Shown: piece by piece, positions 1-8,102 of the stretch | Layout: each line of letters begins with the position of its first letter | How positions within the stretch are numbered: position 1 is the first letter of the stretch | Assembly (NCBI RefSeq): GCF_008802405.1 | Contig: NZ_VZDO01000004.1 | Coordinates: forward strand, 280,153 to 344,152 | Reading direction: 5' to 3' | Origin: Plantimonas leprariae | GTDB taxonomy: Bacteria > Pseudomonadota > Alphaproteobacteria > Rhizobiales > Rhizobiaceae | DNA: 64,000 nt | The notes under the pieces: model-generated | Databases searched by the model: none | What the model saw: the letters and a program-made list of their open reading frames with translations, nothing else | What the model was told of the DNA's origin: nothing | Program-made: the position numbers and the translations under genes

Positions 1-2
1 GG

Positions 3-1004
3 CGGCCGGTGCTGATGGCGAACATCCTGCTCTATTCGCTCCTGGAATTCGCCTCCGGATTCTCGCCGAACCTGACCGTGCTGATCGTGCTTCGCGCCCT
101 CTACGGCGTCGCGATGGGCGGCGAATGGGGCATCGGCGCATCGCTGACGATGGAGACGGTGCCGGAGCGCTCGCGCGGCTGGGTGTCCGGCATTCTGCAG
201 GCCGGCTATCCGTCCGGCTACCTCCTCGCCTCGCTCGTCTACCTCGTGCTGTTCCCGTCGATTGGCTGGCGAGGCTTGTTCTTCGTCGGCGTCCTGCCGG
301 CCCTGCTGGTCGTCTACGTGCGGCGGACGGTGAAGGAATCGCCGGCCTTCGAGCGGCGGCGCGAGCGGGCGGCGCGTCCGTCCTTCGGTGCGGCACTGCG
401 CGGCAACGTTCCGCTGCTGGTCTGGGCGGTGCTGCTGATGACAGCCTTCAACTTCTTCAGCCACGGCACGCAGGACGTCTATCCGACCTTCCTCGAAAAG
501 CAGCACCAATATTCGAGCTACACGGTCGCGACGATCGCGGTCGTCTACAGCATCGGCGCGATCCTCGGAGGCCTCACCTTCGGCGCGTGGTCGCAGCGCG
601 TCGGCCGCCGGCGGGCGATGGTGACGGCGGCGCTGCTTGCCATGCCGGTCGCCTGGCTCTGGGCCTACGGCGGCAGCCCGGTGCTTTTCGCGATCGGCGC
701 GTTCCTGATGCAGTTCTGCGTGCAGGGGGCCTGGGGCGTCATCCCGGCGCATCTCAACGAGGTCTCGCCGCCGGAGCTGCGCGGCACCTTCCCAGGAACG
801 GCCTACCAGCTCGGCAATCTTCTCGCGGCAAGCAACGCGACGATCCAGACGAGCCTCGCCGAGCATTGGGGCAACGACTATGCCGCCGCGCTGTTCTGGA
901 CCGTGCTGCCCGGCGCGGTGATCCTGGCGCTGCTGGCCGGCTTCGGCACGGAGCGGCGCACCGCCGACTTCACGGCCGACGCGCGGAACGCGCCGGCCGA
1001 GTAG
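3..1004 (+). CDS. MFS transporter, SHS/organic-acid type (5' partial)
   Basis: The gene is already open at the window edge, so the N-terminus is missing. The visible part carries about ten hydrophobic segments. The first in-frame residues (R-P-V-L, preceded by what would be a GRR) fit the MFS motif A loop between helices 2 and 3. The stretch with GGEWGIGASLTMETVP is typical of the lactate/sialate (SHS) and metabolite:H+ symporter branches, which import carboxylates across the inner membrane. A second GRRRAM loop marks the repeat in the C-terminal half. The GTG at 9 is only an internal codon and not a credible start. The gene converges with icd, leaving a 10-base gap and no clear terminator. 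The substrate cannot be assigned from sequence alone. Confidence 0.8.
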   Translation, partial: RPVLMANILLYSLLEFASGFSPNLTVLIVLRALYGVAMGGEWGIGASLTMETVPERSRGWVSGILQAGYPSGYLLASLVYLVLFPSIGWRGLFFVGVLPALLVVYVRRTVKESPAFERRRERAARPSFGAALRGNVPLLVWAVLLMTAFNFFSHGTQDVYPTFLEKQHQYSSYTVATIAVVYSIGAILGGLTFGAWSQRVGRRRAMVTAALLAMPVAWLWAYGGSPVLFAIGAFLMQFCVQGAWGVIPAHLNEVSPPELRGTFPGTAYQLGNLLAASNATIQTSLAEHWGNDYAAALFWTVLPGAVILALLAGFGTERRTADFTADARNAPAE

Positions 1005-1014
1005 CGGGGTCGGT

Positions 1015-2229
1015 TCAGGCGGCCATCGCCGTCTTCAGGTTCTCGTCGACCTTGTCGAGGAAACCGGTGGTCGAGAGCCACTTCTGGTCCGGCCCGATCA
1101 GGAGGGCGAGATCCTTGGTCAAGAAGCCGGCTTCGACGGTCTCGATGCAGACACGCTCCAGCGTCGCCGAGAAGGTCTTCAGGTCGTCGTTGTTGTCGAG
1201 CTTGGCGCGGTGCGCGAGGCCGCGTGTCCAGGCGAAGATCGAGGCGATGGAGTTGGTCGAGGTCTGCTGACCCTTCTGGTGCTGGCGGTAGTGGCGCGTC
1301 ACCGTGCCGTGCGCGGCCTCCGCCTCGACCGTCTGGCCGTCCGGCGTCATCAGGACGGAGGTCATCAGGCCGAGCGAGCCGAAGCCCTGCGCCACGATGT
1401 CGGACTGCACGTCGCCATCGTAGTTCTTGCAGGCCCAGACGTAACCGCCCGACCACTTCAGCGCCGAAGCCACCATGTCGTCGATCAGGCGGTGCTCGTA
1501 GGTGAGCTTGCGGCCGTCGAACTCGGCCTTGAACTCGGCGTCGAACACCTCCTGGAAGATGTCCTTGAAGCGCCCGTCATAGGCCTTCAGGATCGTGTTC
1601 TTGGTGGACAGGTAGACCGGGTAGTTGCGCAAAAGCCCGTAGGCGAAGGAAGCTCGGGCGAACTCGCGGATCGACTCGTCGAGGTTATACATGGCGAGCG
1701 CCACGCCGGCGCCCGGCGACTTGTAGACCTCGTGCTCGATGGTCTGGCCGTCCTCGCCGACGAACTTGATCGTCAATGTGCCCTTGCCGGGAAAGCGGAA
1801 GTCGGTGGCGCGGTACTGATCGCCGAAGGCGTGGCGGCCGACGACGATCGGCTGCGTCCAGCCAGGGACCAGGCGCGGCACGTTCTTCATCACGATCGGC
1901 TCGCGGAAGATCACGCCGCCGAGGATGTTGCGGATCGTACCGTTCGGCGACTTCCACATCTTCTTTAAGGAGAACTCCTCGACTCGCGCCTCGTCCGGCG
2001 TGATCGTCGCGCACTTCACGCCGACGCCGTGGCGGGCGATGGCGTTCGCCGCGTCCACCGTCACCTGGTCGTCGGTGGCGTCGCGGTTTTCCATGCCGAG
2101 GTCGTAGTATTCCAGCGGCACGTCGAGATAGGGATGGATCAGCTTGTCCTTGATAAGCTGCCAGATGATCCGGGTCATCTCGTCGCCGTCGAGTTCCACG
2201 ACCGGGTTCTGGACCTTGATCTTCGCCAT
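1015..2229 (-). CDS. icd: NADP-dependent isocitrate dehydrogenase
   Basis: Oxidatively decarboxylates isocitrate to 2-oxoglutarate in the cytoplasmic TCA cycle, producing NADPH. The 404-residue length and the start [20 protein letters not shown] match the eukaryote-like homodimeric NADP-IDH found in Rhizobiales rather than the E. coli type. The substrate-binding segment [19 protein letters not shown] lies near residues 95-113, and the NADP-binding HGTVTRHYR motif lies near 310. The start is ATG at 2229. Divergent transcription of trmJ from about 110 bases away and the nearby murI and rpsD reproduce an arrangement common in the order. The gene is intact. Confidence 0.96.
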   Translation of the reverse strand: MAKIKVQNPVVELDGDEMTRIIWQLIKDKLIHPYLDVPLEYYDLGMENRDATDDQVTVDAANAIARHGVGVKCATITPDEARVEEFSLKKMWKSPNGTIRNILGGVIFREPIVMKNVPRLVPGWTQPIVVGRHAFGDQYRATDFRFPGKGTLTIKFVGEDGQTIEHEVYKSPGAGVALAMYNLDESIREFARASFAYGLLRNYPVYLSTKNTILKAYDGRFKDIFQEVFDAEFKAEFDGRKLTYEHRLIDDMVASALKWSGGYVWACKNYDGDVQSDIVAQGFGSLGLMTSVLMTPDGQTVEAEAAHGTVTRHYRQHQKGQQTSTNSIASIFAWTRGLAHRAKLDNNDDLKTFSATLERVCIETVEAGFLTKDLALLIGPDQKWLSTTGFLDKVDENLKTAMAA

Positions 2230-2343
2230 CTGATTTCCTCGACGGTTTGGGGATTGGCCGGCGCTATAGCATCGGGTCCCGGATGCGCAAAGGCTTGGCC
2301 GGGCGGCTCGCGGCGGCTATCAGCACGGCGGAAGGAGAGAAGC

Positions 2344-3126
2344 GTGGCGGGCACCGACCGGACGGCGGAAACGATGGCGAGCGGCGGACCGGCCATCGTG
2401 CTGGTGGAGCCGCAGATGGCCGAGAACATCGGCATGGTGGCGCGGGCGATGGCGAATTTCGGCCTCGCCGACCTGCGCCTCGTCACCCCGCGCGACGGCT
2501 GGCCGAACGAGAAGGCACGGGCGACCGCGAGCCGCGCCGACCATGTCATCGACGGGGCGAGGGTCTTCGATACGGTGCGGGAGGCGGTGGCGGACCTCAC
2601 CTGGCTGCTGGCCACCACGGCGCGGCCGCGCGACAGCGTGAAGCCGGTGCGGGGACCGCAAGGAGCGAGCGCCGGGTTGCGGGCGCGCATCGCGGCGGGT
2701 CAGCCGGCGGGCATTCTGTTCGGGCGCGAGCGCTTCGGCCTGTCGAACGAGGAGGTGGGCCTCGCCGACGAGATCGTTACCTTCCCGGTGAACCCGGCTT
2801 TCGCATCGCTGAACATCGCGCAGGCGGTGCTGCTGATGAGCTACGAGTGGATGCAGTCCGCTGGCGGGGAGGGCGAGGCGGAAGCGCCGCGCTTCGCGGC
2901 GCCGGAGATGGAGCCGGCCGAGAAGGGCGACCTCCACCGCCTGCTCGACCACACCGAGGCGCTGCTCGACCGGCTCGGTTACTTCCGCCCGCCGGAGCGA
3001 AAGGTCGCGCTCTCCGAAAAACTGCGCACGACGCTGACCAAGGCGAACTTCAGCCGGATGGAGGTGCACGCGCTCCACGGCGTGCTGCGGCATGTCGAGG
3101 CGCGCCTGGACGGGAAGGGCGAATGA
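2344..3126 (+). CDS. trmJ: tRNA/rRNA 2'-O-methyltransferase, TrmJ family (SpoU class)
   Basis: SPOUT-fold methyltransferase that transfers a methyl group from SAM to a ribose 2'-OH; TrmJ members act on tRNA position 32. The SpoU motifs are visible: [20 protein letters not shown] near the N-terminus (motif 1), [15 protein letters not shown] in the middle (motif 2) and [13 protein letters not shown] (motif 3). The C-terminal third is the helical TrmJ extension. I place the start at GTG 2344, because GGAGA lies 6-9 bases upstream; ATG 2374 is an alternative. The product is 260 aa. Its stop overlaps the murI start (ATGA), so the two are translationally coupled. Confidence 0.88.
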   Translation: MAGTDRTAETMASGGPAIVLVEPQMAENIGMVARAMANFGLADLRLVTPRDGWPNEKARATASRADHVIDGARVFDTVREAVADLTWLLATTARPRDSVKPVRGPQGASAGLRARIAAGQPAGILFGRERFGLSNEEVGLADEIVTFPVNPAFASLNIAQAVLLMSYEWMQSAGGEGEAEAPRFAAPEMEPAEKGDLHRLLDHTEALLDRLGYFRPPERKVALSEKLRTTLTKANFSRMEVHALHGVLRHVEARLDGKGE

Positions 3127-3908
3127 TGGCGCGTCCGGTCCTGATGCTCGACAGCGGCGTCGGCGGGCTGACCGTGCTGCGCGAGGCGCGCGTGCTGATG
3201 CCGGATCGGCGCTTTGTCTACGTTGCGGACGATGCCGGCTTTCCCTATGGCGGCTGGGAGGAAACGGCGCTTCGGGGCCGCTTGGTGGACCTGTTCGGGC
3301 GGCTCATCGCCGAGCACGACCCGCTGATCTGCGTCGTCGCCTGCAACACCGCCTCGACGCTCTCGCTCGACGCGCTGCGCGCCGCCTTCCCGGCGATGCC
3401 CTTCGTTGGGACGGTGCCCGCCATCAAGCCGGCGGCGGAGCGGACGCGCTCCGGCCTCGTCTCGGTGCTCGCGACGCCGGGAACGGTGAAGCGGCAATAC
3501 ACCCGCGACCTTATCCAGCAGTGGGCGGCGAAGGTCGACGTGCGGCTCGTCGGCAGCGTCGCGCTGGCGACCCTTGCGGAAGCCTATATGCGCGACGGCT
3601 TCGTGGACGAGGCGGCGGTGCGGGCCGAGATCGAGCCATGCTTCGCCGAGGACAGCGGGCGGCGGACCGACATCGTGGTGCTCGCCTGTACGCACTATCC
3701 GTTTCTGGCCAACCGCATGCGCAAGGTCGCGCCCTGGCCGGTGGACTGGCTCGACCCAGCCGAGGCGATCGCGCGCCGGGCCCTGTCTATCCTGCCGGAG
3801 ACTCCCGGCGGCGAGCCGGAGCCGAAGCGCGACATCGCGGTGTTTACTTCCGGCGAGGTCGATCCGCTGAAGCGCCGCCTGATGCAGGGCTTCGGGCTCG
3901 CCTGCTGA
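3123..3908 (+). CDS. murI: glutamate racemase
   Basis: Interconverts L- and D-glutamate to supply D-Glu for peptidoglycan. The Asp/Glu racemase fold is shown by [12 protein letters not shown] at residues 10-21, the first catalytic cysteine Cys74 in VACNTAST and the second, Cys189, in LACTHYPFL. Length is 261 aa, normal for the family. The ATG at 3123 overlaps the trmJ TGA by 4 bp; a second ATG at 3126 is possible. The gene is intact and converges with a minus-strand secreted-protein gene after only two bases. Confidence 0.94.
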   Translation: MMARPVLMLDSGVGGLTVLREARVLMPDRRFVYVADDAGFPYGGWEETALRGRLVDLFGRLIAEHDPLICVVACNTASTLSLDALRAAFPAMPFVGTVPAIKPAAERTRSGLVSVLATPGTVKRQYTRDLIQQWAAKVDVRLVGSVALATLAEAYMRDGFVDEAAVRAEIEPCFAEDSGRRTDIVVLACTHYPFLANRMRKVAPWPVDWLDPAEAIARRALSILPETPGGEPEPKRDIAVFTSGEVDPLKRRLMQGFGLAC

Positions 3909-3910
3909 CC

Positions 3911-4420
3911 TTAGCTTTTCGAGAAGCTGACGTTCGAGGTCTGCTTGTCGGCGCCGTCGACCTTGTCCGTCACCACCAGCGAGAACTGGCCGTTGCCGGC
4001 GTTGCGGATCGTCATGGTCGCGTTGCGATCGCCATAGATCGGCACGGCATAGATCATGGTGAGGACGAGCGCGTCACCACGCTGGGTTCCCGAAACCTGC
4101 GCAGGTCCCTTCGTCGAGCCGGTATAGGTTCCCGTGAAGCGCTTCGACGCCGGATCGTATCGGATGTCCGCGCCGATCCGGCGGGTTACGATCACCGCCG
4201 CACGGCAGGTGCCGGTTATCGAAACCCGGTTCGGGGTCGGGCGACTGCCCGTGACGCGGCAGGACACCCGGCGCGGTGAGGGGTCGACGTCGCGCTGCAC
4301 CGTGCCGGAACCCTGCCAGCCGCCGTCGAAGCGTTGCAGGAAGCTGGCATCGGCGCGGGCGGCACTCGGCATGCCGAAGGCGAGGGCGGCGATGGACAGG
4401 CCAATGAGTTTCGTCTGCAC
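3911..4420 (-). CDS. conserved secreted protein of unknown function
   Basis: A 169-aa product is predicted if translation starts at GTG 4420. That start gives a clean signal peptide (QTKLIGLSIAALAFGMPSAARA, cleavage before DASF), which the longer reading frame from ATG 4501 would bury. The mature part is rich in beta-strand-like stretches and contains two cysteines (in RVSCRV and TGTCRA) that could form a disulphide, plus an FDGGWQGSG opening. I do not recognise a catalytic motif. The expected location is the periplasm or cell surface. It is divergent from the small yqaE gene and could share stress regulation, but this is not shown by sequence. Confidence 0.65.
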   Translation of the reverse strand: MQTKLIGLSIAALAFGMPSAARADASFLQRFDGGWQGSGTVQRDVDPSPRRVSCRVTGSRPTPNRVSITGTCRAAVIVTRRIGADIRYDPASKRFTGTYTGSTKGPAQVSGTQRGDALVLTMIYAVPIYGDRNATMTIRNAGNGQFSLVVTDKVDGADKQTSNVSFSKS

Positions 4421-4460
4421 GGCGTCTCTCTGTTCGGGTTTCCCAATCGCGGTCGAGAGA

Positions 4461-4485
4461 GGAACGAGGCTGGCGAGCATGCGTT
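4461..4485 (+). promoter_or_regulatory. candidate EcfG (general stress sigma) promoter upstream of yqaE
   Basis: The sequence reads GGAAC (4461-4465), then exactly 16 bases, then CGTT (4482-4485). This equals the known alphaproteobacterial EcfG consensus GGAAC-N16/17-CGTT. The implied transcription start lies near 4492, about 40 bases before the yqaE ATG at 4531. Small YqaE-type membrane proteins are frequent members of general stress regulons. The assignment is by consensus match only. Confidence 0.6.
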
Positions 4486-4530
4486 CGCGGAAGGACATCA
4501 ACTCGCCGGCATGACCGGCCCGGAGCGTCC

Positions 4531-4689
4531 ATGGACCTCATCCGAATCGTCATCGCGATCTTCCTGCCGCCGGTCGCCGTCTTCACGCAGGTCGGCCTCG
4601 GCAAGCATTTCTGGATCAATCTGCTGCTGACCCTCTGCGGCTGGCTGCCGGGCGTGATCCATGCCGTCTGGGTCATCGGCAAATACTGA
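4531..4689 (+). CDS. YqaE/Pmp3 family small membrane protein
   Basis: A 52-residue protein with two transmembrane helices: IRIVIAIFLPPVAVFTQVGL at residues 4-23 and INLLLTLCGWLPGVIHAVWV at 30-49. The FLPPVAVF turn and the GWLPGVIHAVW segment are the hallmarks of the Pmp3/YqaE family (PF01679), which in yeast and plants affects membrane potential and salt tolerance. The start is ATG 4531 and the stop TGA 4687-4689. No strong Shine-Dalgarno is seen beyond CGGAG eight bases upstream. A consensus EcfG promoter sits about 45 bases upstream, so stress induction is likely. Confidence 0.85.
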   Translation: MDLIRIVIAIFLPPVAVFTQVGLGKHFWINLLLTLCGWLPGVIHAVWVIGKY

Positions 4690-4703
4690 AACGCGGCAAC
4701 GGC

Positions 4704-4732
4704 TTGACTTCGCTTCCGACAGCGAGCTAATC
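4704..4732 (+). promoter_or_regulatory. probable sigma-70 promoter of rpsD
   Basis: CTTGAC-type -35 box TTGACT (4704-4709), a 17-base spacer, and -10-like CTAATC (4727-4732). Transcription starting near 4739 would give rpsD an untranslated leader of about 160 bases. Confidence 0.5.
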
Positions 4733-4813
4733 CCCCGCTGCGGCCGATCCGAAAGGACCGGCCGTTTCGACGTGTCCCGTGGATGGTTGCCTCTCGTGTC
4801 AACCGTCCTGTCA

Positions 4814-4877
4814 GTCGGCCGATAGGCCGGCAGAGGAGGGCGCGTTTCCTCGCCCGGCGGAACGGTTCCGTCCGGGC
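4814..4877 (+). promoter_or_regulatory. structured 5' leader of rpsD (two hairpins)
   Basis: Two stem-loops lie between the promoter and the rpsD start. The first pairs GTCGGCC (4814-4820) with GGCCGGC (4825-4831) around a GATA loop. The second pairs GCCCGG plus CGGAAC (4852-4863) with GTTCCG plus CCGGGC (4865-4877), a 12-bp stem with one bulged T. It ends 22 bases before the ATG. Ribosomal protein S4 represses its own mRNA in several bacteria by binding leader structure, so this is a candidate S4 binding site; the role is inferred. Confidence 0.45.
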
Positions 4878-4899
4878 TTCGTCGTTTGAGGGAAATGCG

Positions 4900-5517
4900 A
4901 TGACAAAGCGCGCAGAATCCAAATACAAGATCGATCGCCGCATGGGCGAAAACATCTGGGGGCGTCCGAAGTCCCCGGTGAACCGCCGTCAGTACGGCCC
5001 CGGCCAGCACGGCCAGCGCCGCAAGGGCAAGGTTTCCGACTTCGGCCTGCAGCTCAAGGCGAAGCAGAAGCTGAAGGGCTACTACGGCGACGTTTCCGAG
5101 AAGCAGTTCCGCAAGGTCTACGAGGAGGCCTCCCGCCGCAAGGGCGACACCTCCGAGAACCTGATCGGCCTGCTCGAGAGCCGCCTCGACGCCATCGTCT
5201 ACCGCGCGAAGTTCGTGCCGACGATCTTCGCGGCACGCCAGTTCGTCAACCACGGCCATGTCAGCGTCAACGGCGTGCGCACCAACATCGGTTCGTATGT
5301 CTGCAAGGCCGGCGACGTGATCGAGGTGCGGCAGAAGTCGAAGCAACTCGTGACCGTGCTGGAGTCGGTACAGCTCGCCGAGCGCGACGTGCCGGACTAC
5401 GTCGAGGTCGATCACCAGAAGATGGTCGCTACCTACCAGCGCATCCCGAGCCTTTCGGACGTGCCCTATCCGGTGCAGATGGAGCCCAACCTCGTGGTCG
5501 AGTTCTACTCGCGCTGA
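4900..5517 (+). CDS. rpsD: 30S ribosomal protein S4
   Basis: Primary 16S rRNA-binding protein that nucleates assembly of the small-subunit body and helps set decoding accuracy. The product is 205 aa, the usual length. The N-terminal region contains [19 protein letters not shown], followed by the S4 RNA-binding domain with [12 protein letters not shown] and [18 protein letters not shown] near residues 97-128. The start is ATG 4900 with GAGGGA 7-12 bases upstream. It stands alone rather than in an alpha operon, with its own promoter, a long leader and a terminator directly downstream. Confidence 0.97.
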   Translation: MTKRAESKYKIDRRMGENIWGRPKSPVNRRQYGPGQHGQRRKGKVSDFGLQLKAKQKLKGYYGDVSEKQFRKVYEEASRRKGDTSENLIGLLESRLDAIVYRAKFVPTIFAARQFVNHGHVSVNGVRTNIGSYVCKAGDVIEVRQKSKQLVTVLESVQLAERDVPDYVEVDHQKMVATYQRIPSLSDVPYPVQMEPNLVVEFYSR

Positions 5518-5545
5518 GTTTCTGTCGCGTCACTCGGAAATTTGG

Positions 5546-5570
5546 AAGGCCGCCTTTGGGCGGCCTTTTT
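5546..5570 (+). terminator. intrinsic terminator after rpsD
   Basis: GGCCGCC (5548-5554), loop TTTG, GGCGGCC (5559-5565), extended by two A-T pairs, then a run of five T (5566-5570). It begins 29 bases after the rpsD stop codon. Confidence 0.85.
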
Positions 5571-5596
5571 CATGCGAGCGGTAACCGGAACCGGTG

Positions 5597-5827
5597 ATGA
5601 CGGACGGCGAGAAGGAGCGGATCAAGCTCCGGGCGAATTGGTTCAATGTCTTATCGGCGGCAACTTTCGCCGTAGGCACCTTGGCCTCCGCCGTACGGCT
5701 CGTTTCCGATGAGCGTGTCACGATCCGGAGCGCGCTCGTACTCGTGGGCCTCGCGGTCCTTTGCTTCTGCCTGAGTTACGCACTACATTTGCTGGCGATG
5801 GCAGGCCTGAAGAGGTTGGATCGATGA
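5597..5827 (+). CDS. small two-helix membrane protein, unknown function
   Basis: A 76-residue protein with a charged N-terminus ([15 protein letters not shown]) followed by two hydrophobic helices at about residues 16-34 and 42-65, ending KRLDR. I do not recognise a family. The start is ATG 5597 (GTG 5594 is directly before it). Its TGA overlaps the next ATG (ATGA), so the two genes are coupled. They sit between two near-identical intrinsic terminators, which makes them a stand-alone transcription unit. Lower GC in the first codons than in the flanking genes may hint at a less adapted gene. Confidence 0.6.
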   Translation: MTDGEKERIKLRANWFNVLSAATFAVGTLASAVRLVSDERVTIRSALVLVGLAVLCFCLSYALHLLAMAGLKRLDR

Positions 5828-5943
5828 CGCTAGCCGAACTGCTGCTTTTCCTGGTCACCCCAGTCGGCGCTTCGGCCATGCTGGCGCTCGGGTATTGGGA
5901 GATGCGCCGGGAGGATCGCCGTCGAGCTCTGTCGAAGAACTGA
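5824..5943 (+). CDS. 39-residue single-helix membrane peptide, unknown function
   Basis: The product has one hydrophobic helix ([20 protein letters not shown], residues 3-22) and then a strongly basic tail, [15 protein letters not shown]. The start ATG 5824 overlaps the stop of the preceding membrane-protein gene by 4 bp, and a terminator follows 36 bases after the stop, which supports a real second gene. The layout (N-out helix, basic C-tail) resembles small membrane-complex or holin-accessory peptides, but no family is recognised. Confidence 0.5.
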   Translation: MTLAELLLFLVTPVGASAMLALGYWEMRREDRRRALSKN

Positions 5944-5978
5944 GCGATGCGACCGCCTCCTCGCCTCGAGTTGTGATG

Positions 5979-6000
5979 GGCCGCCTTCGGGCGGTCTTTT
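5979..6000 (+). terminator. intrinsic terminator after the small membrane-protein pair
   Basis: GGCCGCC (5979-5985) pairs with GGCGGTC (5990-5996) around a stable TTCG tetraloop, followed by four T. It lies 33 bases upstream of the ttcA start. Confidence 0.8.
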
Positions 6001-6032
6001 GCATTTCGGGCGGGAGGTGTATCGAAGCTGCG

Positions 6033-6908
6033 ATGCTGGACAAGGTCGCCGATCCCGAGCCGGACGAAGTTTTCGACGCCGACGGCGGAGCGCATCCGCT
6101 GTTCCGGGCCGCGCCGGACTCCGTCTCGTTCCGCAAGCTGCGCAAGCGCCTGACCCGGCAGGTTCGCGAGACGATCGAGGCCGCGGCCATGGCGCGGTCC
6201 GGTGCGCGCTGGCTGGTCGGCATATCTGGCGGCAAGGACTCCTACGCCTTGCTTGCCATCCTGCTCGACCTGCAATGGCGCGGCCATCTGCCGGTCGACC
6301 TTCTCGCCTGCAATCTCGACCAGGGCCAGCCGAACTTCCCGAAGCAGGTGCTGCCGAACTTTCTCACCCGGCACGGCATTCCGCACCGGATCGAGTATCG
6401 TGACACCTATTCGGTGGTGAAAGAGAAGGTGCCGAGTGGCGCGACTTACTGCTCGCTGTGCTCGCGGCTTCGGCGTGGCAATCTCTACCGTATCGCGCGG
6501 GAGGAGGGCTGCGAGGTGCTGGTGCTCGGCCACCATCGCGAGGACTGCCTCGAAACGTTCTTCATGAACCTCTTGCAGGGTGGCCGGCTTTCCGCCATGC
6601 CGCCGAAGCTCATGAACGACGAGGGCGACGTGGCGGTGTTGCGGCCCCTCATTCGCTCGGCCGAGGACGACGTCGCGAAGTTCTCCGCCGCGATGGCCTT
6701 CCCGATCATCCCCTGCGACCTCTGCGGCAGCCAGGACGGGTTGCAGCGCAACGTCGTCAAATCCATGCTGGCCGATCTCGAAGCGCGTTTTCCGGGGCGC
6801 AAGGAGACGATGATCCGGGCGCTCGCCAACGTCCGCCCCGGACATCTGCTCGACCATTCGCTGTTCGATTTCGCCCGGCTCAGTTCCAAGCAGGACGCTC
6901 TTTCGTGA
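6033..6908 (+). CDS. ttcA: tRNA 2-thiocytidine(32) synthetase TtcA
   Basis: ATP-dependent enzyme that thiolates cytidine 32 of certain tRNAs, using a [4Fe-4S] cluster to carry sulphur. The adenylating PP-loop SGGKDS is at residues 65-70. The first CxxC (Cys140, Cys143) is in [11 protein letters not shown], and the second (CDLCGS) lies near 226-229. The [14 protein letters not shown] block is typical of TtcA. The product is 291 aa. The start is ATG 6033, with GGGAGG further upstream at 6012. The TGA overlaps a GTG start of the next gene, so the two are coupled. Confidence 0.92.
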   Translation: MLDKVADPEPDEVFDADGGAHPLFRAAPDSVSFRKLRKRLTRQVRETIEAAAMARSGARWLVGISGGKDSYALLAILLDLQWRGHLPVDLLACNLDQGQPNFPKQVLPNFLTRHGIPHRIEYRDTYSVVKEKVPSGATYCSLCSRLRRGNLYRIAREEGCEVLVLGHHREDCLETFFMNLLQGGRLSAMPPKLMNDEGDVAVLRPLIRSAEDDVAKFSAAMAFPIIPCDLCGSQDGLQRNVVKSMLADLEARFPGRKETMIRALANVRPGHLLDHSLFDFARLSSKQDALS

Positions 6909-7738
6909 CCTCACATGTCGATGTCGATACGCTGGCGCGCATTATTCAGAGCGCCGCGGAAACCGAGATCATGCCGCGCTTTCGCGCGCTCGGCCCCGAC
7001 GACATCCGCGAGAAGACGTCCGCCATCGACCTCGTGACGGAGGCGGACGAGGCGGCGGAGCGCTTCATCAAAGCCGAGTGCGCCGAGCATTTTGCCGGCG
7101 CGCTTTTCGTCGGCGAGGAGTCCGTCGCGGCCGATCCCGCTCTCCTCGGCAAGCTCGGCGATGCGGACCTCGCCATCGTGGTCGATCCGATCGACGGCAC
7201 GGCGAACTTCGCCACCGGCCTGCCGGTGTTCGGCGTCATGGCCGCCGTCGTGTCGAAGGGGCAGACGGTGGCGGGCATCATCTACGATCCGCTCGGCCGC
7301 GACTTCATCCTCGCCGAGCGCGGCGGCGGCGCCTTCCTCGATCGGAAGGGCGAGCGCTCGCGTCTGAAGCTCGCCGCTCCCGCGCCGCTGGCGGAGATGA
7401 TCGCTCTCGGCGCGCCGAGCCTGTTCCCGCAGGCGCAGCGGCGCGAAATCTTCGGCAGCTTCGCCGCCTTCAAGACGACGGCGAACTATCGCTGTGCCGC
7501 CTACGAATACTGGTCGATGGCGGCCGGCACGGCGCATCTCGCCCTCTTCGCCAAGCTGATGCCCTGGGATCACCTGCCGGGCGTCGCCATCGTCGAGGAA
7601 GCCGGCGCGCATGTCCGCCGGCTCGACGGGTCGCTCTATCGCCCCGGGCACGTCGACGGCGGTCTGCTCGTCGCGGTGGACGAGGCGAGCTGGAGCCTCG
7701 CGCACCAGACCGTCTTCGGAAGCGGTCCGGCGCGCTGA
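6905..7738 (+). CDS. inositol monophosphatase family protein
   Basis: Mg2+-dependent phosphatase of the IMPase/FBPase/CysQ superfamily. Metal ligands are visible as the GEES motif near residue 70, [12 protein letters not shown] near 98-109, and the C-terminal [18 protein letters not shown]. The product is 277 aa. The start is GTG 6905, overlapping the ttcA stop (GTGA). Members include SuhB (inositol-1-phosphatase, also a transcription factor), histidinol phosphatase and CysQ. Nothing nearby decides the substrate, and I do not assign a symbol. Confidence 0.85.
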   Translation: MTSHVDVDTLARIIQSAAETEIMPRFRALGPDDIREKTSAIDLVTEADEAAERFIKAECAEHFAGALFVGEESVAADPALLGKLGDADLAIVVDPIDGTANFATGLPVFGVMAAVVSKGQTVAGIIYDPLGRDFILAERGGGAFLDRKGERSRLKLAAPAPLAEMIALGAPSLFPQAQRREIFGSFAAFKTTANYRCAAYEYWSMAAGTAHLALFAKLMPWDHLPGVAIVEEAGAHVRRLDGSLYRPGHVDGGLLVAVDEASWSLAHQTVFGSGPAR

Positions 7739-7768
7739 TATTCGGAATAGAACTGGGGGAGGAGCGCC

Positions 7769-8095
7769 ATGGCCGCGCAAACCAGGCTGCTGCGACACGT
7801 CGTGCTGTTCGGCTTCAAGGGCAGCTCGACCGATGCCGATGTCGCCGAGTGCGTGCGACGGTTCGCGCTGCTGCCGCAGCTGGTGCCGGGCGTCGCGGCA
7901 TTCGAGTGGGGCCGGAACGTCAGCCCGGAAGGCAAGGCGAACGGCCACACGCACTGCTTCCAGATGGCGTTCGCGAACGAGGCCGATCGGGACGCCTACC
8001 TCACGCATCCCGACCATGTCGCCTTCGGCGACCACATCCGCCCGCATGTGGAACATGTGACTGTGGTGGACTACTGGGTCGCCGCCGGCGACTGA
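7769..8095 (+). CDS. Dabb (stress-responsive A/B barrel) domain protein
   Basis: A 108-aa single-domain protein. The opening LLRHVVLFGFK and the closing HVEHVTVVDYWV frame a ferredoxin-like alpha/beta barrel of the Dabb family (PF07876), usually a dimer, with members in stress tolerance and polyketide cyclisation. HPDHVAFGDHIRPHV near residues 80-94 is the conserved helix. A good ribosome site (GGGGGAGGAG) precedes ATG 7769. It converges with a drug-efflux gene after seven bases. The biochemical role is unknown. Confidence 0.8.
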   Translation: MAAQTRLLRHVVLFGFKGSSTDADVAECVRRFALLPQLVPGVAAFEWGRNVSPEGKANGHTHCFQMAFANEADRDAYLTHPDHVAFGDHIRPHVEHVTVVDYWVAAGD

Positions 8096-8102
8096 GCGCC
8101 GA

